DNA of 64,000 nt from JAKZRT01 sp965247915. GTDB taxonomy: Bacteria > Pseudomonadota > Alphaproteobacteria > Rhodobacterales > Rhodobacteraceae. Position 1 is the stretch's first letter, and each line of letters starts with the position of its first letter. The notes beneath the pieces are model-generated. The model was not told where the DNA came from. It saw only the letters and a list, made by a program, of their open reading frames with translations, and did no database searches. Shown here piece after piece: positions 54,773-62,441 of this stretch. A program made the position numbers and the translations under genes. The stretch spans positions 558,001-622,000 of the forward strand of contig OZ252048.1 in NCBI GenBank assembly GCA_965247915.1, given 5' to 3'.

Positions 54773-55876
54773 TTAGCCCGATGCGTCCTCGCAGTCGCGA
54801 CGCTCGGCGGCGACCGGAAAATCGACCACCACCGCGCTGACCCGTTCCGTCGCCTCGCGCAGCGGATGATCGAACAGGTGGCTGTAACGTGCCGTGGTCT
54901 GGGGCTGGGTGTGGCCGAGCAGGGCGCCGATGATCGGCAAAGAGAGTCCGGAGCTCACCAGGATCGAGGCGTAAGTATGGCGCAGGTCGTGCATCCGGAC
55001 GTCCGGAATATCGGCTTTCCTTCGCACTCCCTCCCAGAAGGTTGAGATCTCCGTCAAGGCGTGGTCCGGCGGATCGCCGGGGAAGACGAACCGGCAGAAA
55101 CGTGGCTGGCCTTCCCGAATACCCCGCAACAGGGCAACGACCGCCGCCGACAGCGGCACCCGGTGCTCGCGGCGCTGCTTGGTGTGCGACGACGGCTTGG
55201 TCCACACCCCGCCCTCCAGATCGAACTGATCCCAGGTCGCCTTCATCACTTCGCCTTTGCGCGCACCGGTTAACAGCAGCAGGCGGATCACGTTGGCACA
55301 GCGCCGGTTCGGGTGGTCCGCCAGCACGGCCGTCAACCGCCTGATCTCGTCTTCGGTGAGATAACGGTGACGCGGCGGCTCGGGGTTGAACACCAGCCCG
55401 GTCACCGGGTTGTCGGCGCGGTATTCCCAACGGATGGCGAGGTTGAACATCTTCTCGCTGGCCACATGGCTCTGGCGCATGGTTACGTCGAGCTTGCCTT
55501 TCCAAGCCCGATAGCGCGCGCAGAATTGGCTGTAACCATAACCATCCGGGTGGACGGCGCGGTATTCTTCCCACAACAGCGACAGGGTGACGCCGGGCCG
55601 CTTGAGTTCGCGATGCAGCGCTGGCCAGTCGGCGGGCGGGCGTCCCCGCGGATAAACAACCGGCGCCGGCGGGAACAGCAGGCGATCCAGATCTTCGTCC
55701 GCAAGACCCTCGGCCAGCGGCCAGCCCAGACCGGCGCGCTTGGCGCGGCGAATATAGTCTCCGACCGCCGTACGGCCGACAGTCAAACTGGCGGCGATCC
55801 GCCGCTCCGACAATCCCCCAGCATGCAGCCGCAGAACATCACGTATCTTGCGCATGGGCAATCTCTCCCTGGGCAT
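54773..55876 (-). CDS. Chimeric ORF: IstA N-terminus fused in frame to a tyrosine recombinase
   Basis: Residues 1-144 are the N-terminal part of an IS21 IstA (RIAASLTVGRTAVGDYIRRA helix-turn-helix, then SLLWEEYRAVHPDGYGYSQF, and MRQSHVASEKMF). At residue 144 (about base 55445) the sequence switches without frame loss to a phage-type integrase: LAIRWEYRADNPVTGL, then catalytic Arg in LLTGARKGEVM, His-x-x-Arg in HDLRHTYASIL, His in ALLGHTQPQTTARYSH and Tyr in that segment. The recombinase lacks its own arm-binding and part of its core-binding domain. The product would pair an IS21-end DNA-binding domain with a recombinase catalytic domain. Confidence 0.7.
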   Translation of the reverse strand: MPRERLPMRKIRDVLRLHAGGLSERRIAASLTVGRTAVGDYIRRAKRAGLGWPLAEGLADEDLDRLLFPPAPVVYPRGRPPADWPALHRELKRPGVTLSLLWEEYRAVHPDGYGYSQFCARYRAWKGKLDVTMRQSHVASEKMFNLAIRWEYRADNPVTGLVFNPEPPRHRYLTEDEIRRLTAVLADHPNRRCANVIRLLLLTGARKGEVMKATWDQFDLEGGVWTKPSSHTKQRREHRVPLSAAVVALLRGIREGQPRFCRFVFPGDPPDHALTEISTFWEGVRRKADIPDVRMHDLRHTYASILVSSGLSLPIIGALLGHTQPQTTARYSHLFDHPLREATERVSAVVVDFPVAAERRDCEDASG

Positions 55877-56049
55877 CCTCGCTCCTCTTGGAAAAGGCGC
55901 GAGGGTAACCCTTCAAAGGATCATCCAACGAGCGCGATCACTGACCCATTCAGACTGGCCGTTTTGCGTCGGAATCGGTGGCCGGATTAAATCGGAATCA
56001 CTGGCCGCTTTGGATCGGAATCACTGGCCGCTTTGCGTCGGAATGCGCA
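55445..56049 (-). mobile_element. IS21-family element, left-end fragment
   Basis: One terminal repeat set is present: the outer end TGCGCATTCCGACGCAAAGC (inverted, ending 56049), then repeated GGCCAGTGATTCCGATCC-like units, then the istA start. The element stops in the middle of istA at about 55445, where integrase sequence begins. istB and the other end are absent. Confidence 0.8.
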
Positions 56050-56244
56050 TCATAATCCAGCTATCGCAGCCCACCATGGAACAGCTTGGTCGAGGCCTAG
56101 GCCGTGCCCTGCGGCCAGGTCGCCCTATTCGGCCAGCGTGACCGACAGGCCCCGCCCGGCAGCGTCACGGGCAATGCCGCAGCTATTCACACCGCCGCCG
56201 ATGAACAGATCAACGGGTTTGCTCTGTTCTGGCGTGCCGGCCAT
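56050..56244 (-). pseudogene. glpD: Glycerol-3-phosphate dehydrogenase (GlpD) 5' remnant
   Basis: From 56244 the frame reads AGTPEQSKPVDLFIGGGVNS, then CGIARDAAGRGLSVTLAE, the FAD-binding Rossmann start of aerobic GlpD. A TAG follows (56125-56127). In a neighbouring frame the sequence continues as the GTASASTKLFHGGLRY-type segment until the IS21 end at 56049. It has a stop, a frameshift and a 3' truncation, so it is dead. It follows the ABC ATPase gene by 19 bases on the same strand, suggesting it was part of that operon. Confidence 0.75.
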
Positions 56245-56263
56245 GGAAGCTCTACAGGTAAGA

Positions 56264-57325
56264 CTACCGCAACCGGGCTTCGGTGTTGGTGTCAAATAAC
56301 ATCGCTGTTTCCGGCGCAAACACGACGGCCACACTGGTGCAGGCTTCGATCACCTCGTTGCCCTTTGTTTCGACCACAATCCGTTCCCCGGTCGGGGTTT
56401 TCAAATAGTCGAAAGAAACACCACCCAGTTGTTCAGATATGTCCACCGTCAAACCTGAGTTTGCGGGTCGAACGGTCAGGTTTTGTGGGCGCAGGCCGAC
56501 GGTAAGGACAGTGCCTTCGGTCGGTAGGGCAGCACTAGTCTCAATTAAGGCGCCATCTAAAGCCGCGACTCGGACCCCTTCGTTTTCGACGACCCCTCCC
56601 AAAAAATTCATCCTGGGTGAACCGATGAAACCCGCGACGAATTTGTTATCCGGGTTCCGGTACAACTCCATCGGGGAGCCGACCTGTTCAATGCGCCCAT
56701 CACGCAGCACTACGATCTTGTCGGCAAGTGTCATCGCCTCGACCTGATCATGAGTCACGTAGATCATGGTGGCGCCAATTTTCTTGTGCAGGCGGGCAAT
56801 TTCTACACGCATGTCGACCCGCAACTCGGCGTCGAGGTTGGACAGCGGTTCGTCGAACAAAAAGACTTTCGGGTTCCGAATAATGGAACGGCCAATCGCC
56901 ACGCGTTGACGTTGACCACCGGAAAGCTGGCGCGGCGTCCGGTCCAGCAATGATTCGAGTTGCAGAGTTTTTGCGACCGTCAGAACACGCTCTGCGGTCT
57001 CCGCTTTCGGGCGCTTCGACAATTTTAGGCCAAACCCGATATTCTGGGCGACAGTCATGTGCGGAAACAGCGCGTAGGACTGAAACACCATGGCCAGCTC
57101 GCGCTTGGAGGGCGAAACATGTGTCACGTCCCGACCACCGATCTCGATGACACCGCTGGTCACTTCGTCAAGGCCGGAAATCATCCGCAACATAGTTGAC
57201 TTGCCGCAGCCCGAAGGACCGACGAAAACCACGAACTCACCATCCCCGACGTCCAGATCGACGCCCTTGATGACTTCGACAGTGCCAAAGGTTTTCTTGA
57301 TGTTTCTGAGTGTGACTTGTGCCAT
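56264..57325 (-). CDS. ABC transporter ATPase, sugar/polyol type (MalK/UgpC-like)
   Basis: 353 residues. Walker A is GPSGCGKST, the signature is LSGGQRQRVAIGRS, Walker B is VFLFDEPLSNLDA, and the switch His lies in YVTHDQVEAM. A C-terminal TOBE domain follows (FIGSPRMNFLGG onward). The start was set at MAQVTLRNIKKTF. It is the last intact gene of a binding protein-permease-permease-ATPase operon, 4 bases behind the permease stop. The glpD remnant behind it hints at a glycerol-related or polyol substrate; the neighbouring IolD-like gene hints at a cyclitol. Confidence 0.92.
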   Translation of the reverse strand: MAQVTLRNIKKTFGTVEVIKGVDLDVGDGEFVVFVGPSGCGKSTMLRMISGLDEVTSGVIEIGGRDVTHVSPSKRELAMVFQSYALFPHMTVAQNIGFGLKLSKRPKAETAERVLTVAKTLQLESLLDRTPRQLSGGQRQRVAIGRSIIRNPKVFLFDEPLSNLDAELRVDMRVEIARLHKKIGATMIYVTHDQVEAMTLADKIVVLRDGRIEQVGSPMELYRNPDNKFVAGFIGSPRMNFLGGVVENEGVRVAALDGALIETSAALPTEGTVLTVGLRPQNLTVRPANSGLTVDISEQLGGVSFDYLKTPTGERIVVETKGNEVIEACTSVAVVFAPETAMLFDTNTEARLR

Positions 57326-57329
57326 ATTC

Positions 57330-58190
57330 TTATCCTTTGACCGCACCCATGGTCATGCCTTTGATAAAATACCGCTGGAAGAACAGGAAAATGACCAAGG
57401 TCGGCACGCTGGCGATTAGCGACAGCGCACCTTGTACACCCCAAGCGACGGTATACTGACCGCGCAGATTGACAATCCCGACCATGATCGTTCGTTTTTC
57501 ATCCGACTGAGTGAAGATCAGGGGCCAGAGAAAATCGTTCCAGATCCAAGTGAACTGCAGGGTTGCGAGCACGGCAAGTGCAGGCAGGCTGAGGGGAAGT
57601 GCGATTTTTGTCAGTACCTGCCATTCATTGGCGCCTTCAAGGATAGCAGCCTCACGCAGAACGTTCGGCACAGTGGCAAAGAAATTCCGCATCAACAACG
57701 TGCAGATCGGAATACCAAGCGCCGTGTGGACCAGAAATATCGGCCAAAGCGTGTCGATCAGCCCAAGCGCGTTGAACAGGCGAAAGAGCGGGATCAGAAT
57801 GACCTGTGGTGGAAAGAACATGCCCGCGATCAGAGCGAGAAACATGAAATTGCTGCCCCGAAACGGCAGTTTTGCGAACACATACCCCGCCAGCACACCA
57901 AGGGTGCAGGACGCCAGCGTGCCGGGAATCGTGACGATCAGAGTATTGATGAAATACTGGTGCACCGACGGGTTCGTCAGAACCTCGGTGTAGTTCCCGA
58001 GATACAGTTCTGACGGAAAAGCCCAAAGGTCACCCAAAGCAATCGCACGGGTGGTTTTTATCGACGACAGCAATACACCGATTGTTGGGGTCAGAAACAG
58101 GACTGCTAGAACCGTGAGAATGACGAAAATCGTCATCGGCCAAGGATTAAACGGCTTTCTCAGCGCCGTTTCCATAGAAATGTCAGCCAT
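57330..58190 (-). CDS. ABC sugar transporter permease, MalG type
   Basis: 286 residues with six helices and the EAA loop EAAILEGANEWQVLTKIALP. The C-terminal RYFIKGMTMGAVKG is typical of the MalG branch of carbohydrate importers. It overlaps the other permease gene by 8 bases. Intact. Confidence 0.92.
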   Translation of the reverse strand: MADISMETALRKPFNPWPMTIFVILTVLAVLFLTPTIGVLLSSIKTTRAIALGDLWAFPSELYLGNYTEVLTNPSVHQYFINTLIVTIPGTLASCTLGVLAGYVFAKLPFRGSNFMFLALIAGMFFPPQVILIPLFRLFNALGLIDTLWPIFLVHTALGIPICTLLMRNFFATVPNVLREAAILEGANEWQVLTKIALPLSLPALAVLATLQFTWIWNDFLWPLIFTQSDEKRTIMVGIVNLRGQYTVAWGVQGALSLIASVPTLVIFLFFQRYFIKGMTMGAVKG

Positions 58191-59064
58191 AGATTTCGTC
58201 CACTTTTTTCAACTGGCGGAAGTAGACGCCGATGATCGTGAGGGCGATCAGAAACAGCACAACGGAAATCGCGCTGCCATATCCCATCAGGTATTTTTTG
58301 AAACTCTCATTGTACATATGCATGGCCAGCGTGTCCGAGCTGTTGAATGGTCCACCACCGGTCATCATGAACAGAATGTCAAAACCCTTCAGAGAATTGA
58401 TCACCGAAAGGGCAACCACCACCACAGTCGACGGGGTCAGAAGCGGGACAATCACGTAACGGACACGTTGCCAGGCGGAAGAGCCCTCGATCTCGCATAC
58501 CTCAAGCAGATCGTCGGATATTGACGTAAGACCTGCGAGGTAAATCACCATCGACAGCCCGGTTTGCTGCCATGACCACGCAACGATGACCGAACCAAGG
58601 GCACTGTTCGGTTTGGCAAGCCAAGCATAGTTGATTTTTTCACCGAGAACAGAGCCGACGACGGTGTTCAGCAACCCCCAATCCGCTTGGTAGATCCAGA
58701 CCCAAATCTGGCCGACTACAACGGCTGACAAGCAAATCGGAAGATAGAAAACCGTTTTGAAGATTCGCCCGCCGGGAACGTGACTGTCGATAAGCAGAGC
58801 AAGGCAAAGCCCAAGCAACGTGGGTAGGACGATTGCGGCGCCCATCCAGATGGCGGTGTTGATTGCGGCGTTCAGAAACAACCGATCAGTATAGATCTTA
58901 CTGAAATTCTTGAACCCGACGAAATCATAGTTTGCGTCAAAGCCATTCCAGTTCGTGAAACTGTAAAAGAAAGAGCTGAACAGGGGCCAGACGACGAGGA
59001 TTGAAAAAACCGCAAGTGGCAGCGCCAGCAGCAAAATCCGCCACCGCCAGTTTTCTCTTTCCAT
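58183..59064 (-). CDS. ABC sugar transporter permease, MalF type
   Basis: 293 residues with six helices. The N-terminal RWRILLLALPLAVFSILVVW is followed by a short periplasmic part, and the EAA-like loop is CEIEGSSAWQRVRYVIVPLL (Glu-Gly form). It pairs with the MalG-type permease in the membrane channel. The spacer to the binding-protein gene holds a hairpin. Confidence 0.92.
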   Translation of the reverse strand: MERENWRWRILLLALPLAVFSILVVWPLFSSFFYSFTNWNGFDANYDFVGFKNFSKIYTDRLFLNAAINTAIWMGAAIVLPTLLGLCLALLIDSHVPGGRIFKTVFYLPICLSAVVVGQIWVWIYQADWGLLNTVVGSVLGEKINYAWLAKPNSALGSVIVAWSWQQTGLSMVIYLAGLTSISDDLLEVCEIEGSSAWQRVRYVIVPLLTPSTVVVVALSVINSLKGFDILFMMTGGGPFNSSDTLAMHMYNESFKKYLMGYGSAISVVLFLIALTIIGVYFRQLKKVDEIYG

Positions 59065-59086
59065 TGCATGCTCCAGTTTGGAAAGG

Positions 59087-59108
59087 GCCGCCGCATTGAC
59101 ACGGCGAC
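59087..59108 (-). promoter_or_regulatory. Intercistronic hairpin between binding-protein and permease genes
   Basis: A 7-bp stem (GCCGCCG at 59087-59093 with CGGCGAC at 59102-59108, one G-U pair in RNA) and an 8-base loop, no T run. It has the same position and probable role as the ugpB-ugpA hairpin. Confidence 0.5.
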
Positions 59109-59123
59109 CCAGGAGTTTTTGTT

Positions 59124-60392
59124 TTACTCGGCGAACGCCGCTGCTGCGTCTTGGGCTACCTGAGCAAGGATTTCATCAACCTTGCTTGGATCATCCATGA
59201 AGCGCGCGAACATCGACAGCCCGACTTCAGCGACCGGCGGCGGTGTCGCAAGGTCGTAGTTAAAGGCAAATGTATCCGAAGCTGCAACGGTTTCGAATGC
59301 CTTCAGCATGACCGAGTTGTAGTTCGCCGGGTCGACGTTGACATTCGCTGACAAAGCGCCCTGAGCCGAACTCCATGCCGCCTGAACCTCGGGGGTGGAA
59401 ATCATGAATTCAAGGAACGCCTCGGCGCCTTCGACGTTTGCCGCATTCGCGGCAATGACTAGCCCGTCAACCGGGCCGACCGATGCGGTCGGAACACCAT
59501 CGGTGATCGCCGGGAACGGAAAGAAGTCGTAGTCGCCGCCGGGTTCAAGCCCGATACCATTCCAGTATCCGGTGATCCAGGTCCCCATCAGCGTCATGGC
59601 AGCGTCGCCGCGCGCCACTTTGTCAGAGGCGTCTGTCCAGGTGTCCGCGTTGGCATTTTCAACGAAATAGCCAGCGTCGACCATCCCCTGCCAAATCGCC
59701 ATCGCAGTTTTCACTTCCGCGTCATCATAAGAGGCATCACCGGACATCAGGGCCGCACGATAGTCTGGGCCCGCGGTACGCAGCAGCAGATAGTCAAACC
59801 AGAACTGCGCTGGCCAGCGGTTTTTCGACCCTAGTGCGATCGGCGTTACGCCTTTTTCTTTCAGAGTTTCACACAGTGCGATAAAGTCGTCCCAGTCGGT
59901 CGGCATTTCGGTGACGCCAGCGTCCGCAAGGACTTTTGTGTTATAGAACATCCCCGAATAGTGGTAGTTGAACGGAACCAGGTACCGGCTGCCGTTGTAC
60001 ATTGTCGCGCTCTCGGCAACTGATTTCGCAACAACATTATCAAGCCCGGCACGATCCCACATAGCATCGATCGGGTGCAGGCTATTAGAATCTGCGATGA
60101 ACTGCACGCGGGCACCAGCCCAGTAGCTGAAGACGTCCGGCAGGCTGTTGCCAGCCGCACGAACCAGGATATCGGTTTTGAAATCCTCATGCCCGATTGG
60201 GCTTTCTTTCATCGTGAAACCGCTGTCGGCTTCAAACAACGCAGCTTGCTCGTTAAAGGCCTTCAGGCCAAGTTCACCGGTGAAGTAATGACTGATCGTT
60301 ACATCGCCTTCGGCCCACGCTGGTACGGCAAAGCCGACTGCGGAGAGTACGAGCGCTGCCGAGAGCAGTGTTCGTCGTTTCATCTGAGTCAT
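59124..60392 (-). CDS. ABC transporter periplasmic sugar/polyol-binding protein
   Basis: 422 residues with a signal peptide (RRTLLSAALVLSAVGFAVPA, then WAEG). A family 1 extracellular solute-binding fold follows: VTISHYFTGELGLKAFNEQA, PIGHEDFKTDILVRAAGNSLP and LVPFNYHYSGMFYNTKVLAD. The start at 60392 has a GGGAGG site. It leads the operon and is transcribed away from the IclR gene. The ligand is unknown; MalE/ChvE-like branch features are too general to decide. Confidence 0.9.
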   Translation of the reverse strand: MTQMKRRTLLSAALVLSAVGFAVPAWAEGDVTISHYFTGELGLKAFNEQAALFEADSGFTMKESPIGHEDFKTDILVRAAGNSLPDVFSYWAGARVQFIADSNSLHPIDAMWDRAGLDNVVAKSVAESATMYNGSRYLVPFNYHYSGMFYNTKVLADAGVTEMPTDWDDFIALCETLKEKGVTPIALGSKNRWPAQFWFDYLLLRTAGPDYRAALMSGDASYDDAEVKTAMAIWQGMVDAGYFVENANADTWTDASDKVARGDAAMTLMGTWITGYWNGIGLEPGGDYDFFPFPAITDGVPTASVGPVDGLVIAANAANVEGAEAFLEFMISTPEVQAAWSSAQGALSANVNVDPANYNSVMLKAFETVAASDTFAFNYDLATPPPVAEVGLSMFARFMDDPSKVDEILAQVAQDAAAAFAE

Positions 60393-60612
60393 TGCGACCT
60401 CCCATTTCACAAAGTTTACATATGTCGAACCCGTAGGCTCAATATCAGAATTTCATTGCAGAAACTTACCCATTGTCAACAAAAAGTATTGCATGTGGCC
60501 AATTTTTCGGGAACAAATTAGAAAAACGGGAATAAGTTTACGCATGCTGGACTATTCATACAATACTGGTAAAGATTGGCTCCACAGATCAAAAGAAATG
60601 GGAGTGCCTTCA

Positions 60613-61347
60613 ATGCGTCTATTGCAATCTCTCACGCGCGGGCTAAAAGCCCTCGATTTCCTAGCTGAAAATGGGAAGGCGGTTAGGTTGACGGACGTTG
60701 CCGAGGCTTTGGGAGTTGAAAAATCCAATGCTTCGCATGTCCTCAAAACGCTTGTTGCTACGGGTTACGCGGCGCAGGATGACTCGCGTCGGTATCATGC
60801 AACTGACAGGCTGCGACCCCAAATTTGTGACGAACATTCGCTGGAAGAGATCATCGCTTGCAAGGAGAAATGGCGACCTGTGCTACAGCAGTTGGTCAAC
60901 GAAACCGGTGAATGCGCGCATATGGCTGTACTGGTCAAGTCCCGCGTTTGGTACATCGACAAGATCGACTCTACCCTGCCGTTAAAAGTTGATCATCCCA
61001 TTGGGTCTTTGTCCCCATTGCATTGCACTGCGCTTGGCAAGGCATTTCTGGCTTTTGGCCAAGCTGAGCAAACGGAAGATCTTATTGCCTACACTCCAGA
61101 AACGATCACCTCCACCGAGCGTTTGAACGACGAAATTGCGTTGACCCGGCAGCGGGGATATGCGGTCGATGACGCGGAGTTTGCCCCGGGTATTCGCTGT
61201 GTTGCCAGACCGATCATGGGAAACAACGGCCGTATGATCGCAGCATTGGGGATCTCGGGCCCCTCCGTCCGGATCGACGATGCACGTCTGGCGGAGCTGG
61301 GTACCTTTGTCAGCTCGATCCCAATACCTCCAACACAGGAAAATTAA
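60613..61347 (+). CDS. IclR-family transcriptional regulator of the sugar/polyol locus
   Basis: About 244 residues. The N-terminal winged helix (LTDVAEALGVEKSNASHVLK) is followed by the effector domain (AHMAVLVKSRVWYIDKIDST, SLSPLHCTALGKAFLAF and AVDDAEFAPGIRCVARPIMG). The ATG at 60613 has a GGGAG site; an earlier in-frame start would add 40 atypical residues. It is divergent from the importer operon and heads the oxidoreductase and TPP-enzyme genes. The spacer 60393-60612 carries a repeated CGGGAA (60508-60534) that may be part of its operator. Confidence 0.88.
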   Translation: MRLLQSLTRGLKALDFLAENGKAVRLTDVAEALGVEKSNASHVLKTLVATGYAAQDDSRRYHATDRLRPQICDEHSLEEIIACKEKWRPVLQQLVNETGECAHMAVLVKSRVWYIDKIDSTLPLKVDHPIGSLSPLHCTALGKAFLAFGQAEQTEDLIAYTPETITSTERLNDEIALTRQRGYAVDDAEFAPGIRCVARPIMGNNGRMIAALGISGPSVRIDDARLAELGTFVSSIPIPPTQEN

Positions 61348-61351
61348 CTCC

Positions 61352-62425
61352 ATGGCATCAAATCCTATCAGGGTTGGCATCCTTGGCACCGGCAGAATCT
61401 CTGACTTGCATGCCGTCGAGTATCAGCAGAATCCTCAAGGACAAATCGTAGCTCTCTGCGATCGCGACACCAAACTAGCCACCCGCCGGGCGGCGGAATG
61501 GGGATGCCCTGAAGCCGCGATCGAAAGTGACTACGAAGATCTGTTGGCGCGGCCGGATGTGGACATGGTCGAAATCCTTCTGCCGCATCACCTGCATTTG
61601 ACTGCGGCGCTGAAGGCCATTGAGGCGGGCAAGATCGTGTCGCTGCAAAAGCCGATGTGCATGAACATCGAGGAGGCAGATCAGCTCGTCGCTGCCGCCG
61701 AAGCATCAGACAAGCCTTTCAAGGTTTTCGAGAACTTCCTTTTCTACCCACCTGTTATCAAAGCGAAGGAATTGATCGACGAGGGCGCCATTGGCACGCC
61801 CCTTTCGATCCGTATCAAGTCGAACCCCGGCAAAAGCCAAACGGCCTGGGAGGTCCCGACAGATGCCAACGCATGGCGGCAGAAAGCTCATATGTCCGGA
61901 GGTGGCCCGCTGGTTTTTGACGACGGTCATCACAAATTCGCGCTTGCCTGGCACTTCATGGGTAATCCCGACGAAGTACATGCCTTCATCGGGAGCACTG
62001 AAACTGCAGACGGCAGCTGGTTGGATGCTCCATCGCTTGTCTCGTTTCGTTTTCCAGGCAATCGTATTGGCAATCTCGAAATTGTCTATTCGCCCGACCT
62101 GGAAATTATTTCACGCCATTACGCCCAGGATGACCGGGTCGAGATCACTGGCACGCATGGCGTCATCTGGATCAATTGCGGCCACGGGCGCCTTGCCAAT
62201 CCGCCGCCTCTAGCGCTGTACCGCGATGGCAATGTCACGGAATACAACGATCTGGAGACCGGCTGGGAGCAGAGCTTTGTTCGCTCAACACGGCATTATC
62301 TTGACGTACTGACCAATGGTGGTGATCCCGTCTTGACGGCATCGGACGCCCGCCAGATTCTGCGCTTTGCATTGGCGGCAGAGGACTCGGCGCGCACAGG
62401 CAAAACAATCTCGCTCGAAGCGTGA
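61352..62425 (+). CDS. Gfo/Idh/MocA-family oxidoreductase
   Basis: A 357-residue NAD(P)-dependent dehydrogenase of the inositol/glucose-fructose oxidoreductase family. The nucleotide-binding motif is RVGILGTGRISDLHAVEYQ. The EKP-type catalytic motif is QKPMCMNIEEADQLV (Lys in Gln-Lys-Pro). The substrate-side His is in VFDDGHHKFALAWHF. These enzymes oxidise a ring hydroxyl of sugars or inositols. It lies 4 bases after the IclR stop and 16 before the TPP-enzyme gene, so the three genes form an operon. Confidence 0.9.
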   Translation: MASNPIRVGILGTGRISDLHAVEYQQNPQGQIVALCDRDTKLATRRAAEWGCPEAAIESDYEDLLARPDVDMVEILLPHHLHLTAALKAIEAGKIVSLQKPMCMNIEEADQLVAAAEASDKPFKVFENFLFYPPVIKAKELIDEGAIGTPLSIRIKSNPGKSQTAWEVPTDANAWRQKAHMSGGGPLVFDDGHHKFALAWHFMGNPDEVHAFIGSTETADGSWLDAPSLVSFRFPGNRIGNLEIVYSPDLEIISRHYAQDDRVEITGTHGVIWINCGHGRLANPPPLALYRDGNVTEYNDLETGWEQSFVRSTRHYLDVLTNGGDPVLTASDARQILRFALAAEDSARTGKTISLEA

Positions 62426-62441
62426 CATAGGGACAAAGGAA

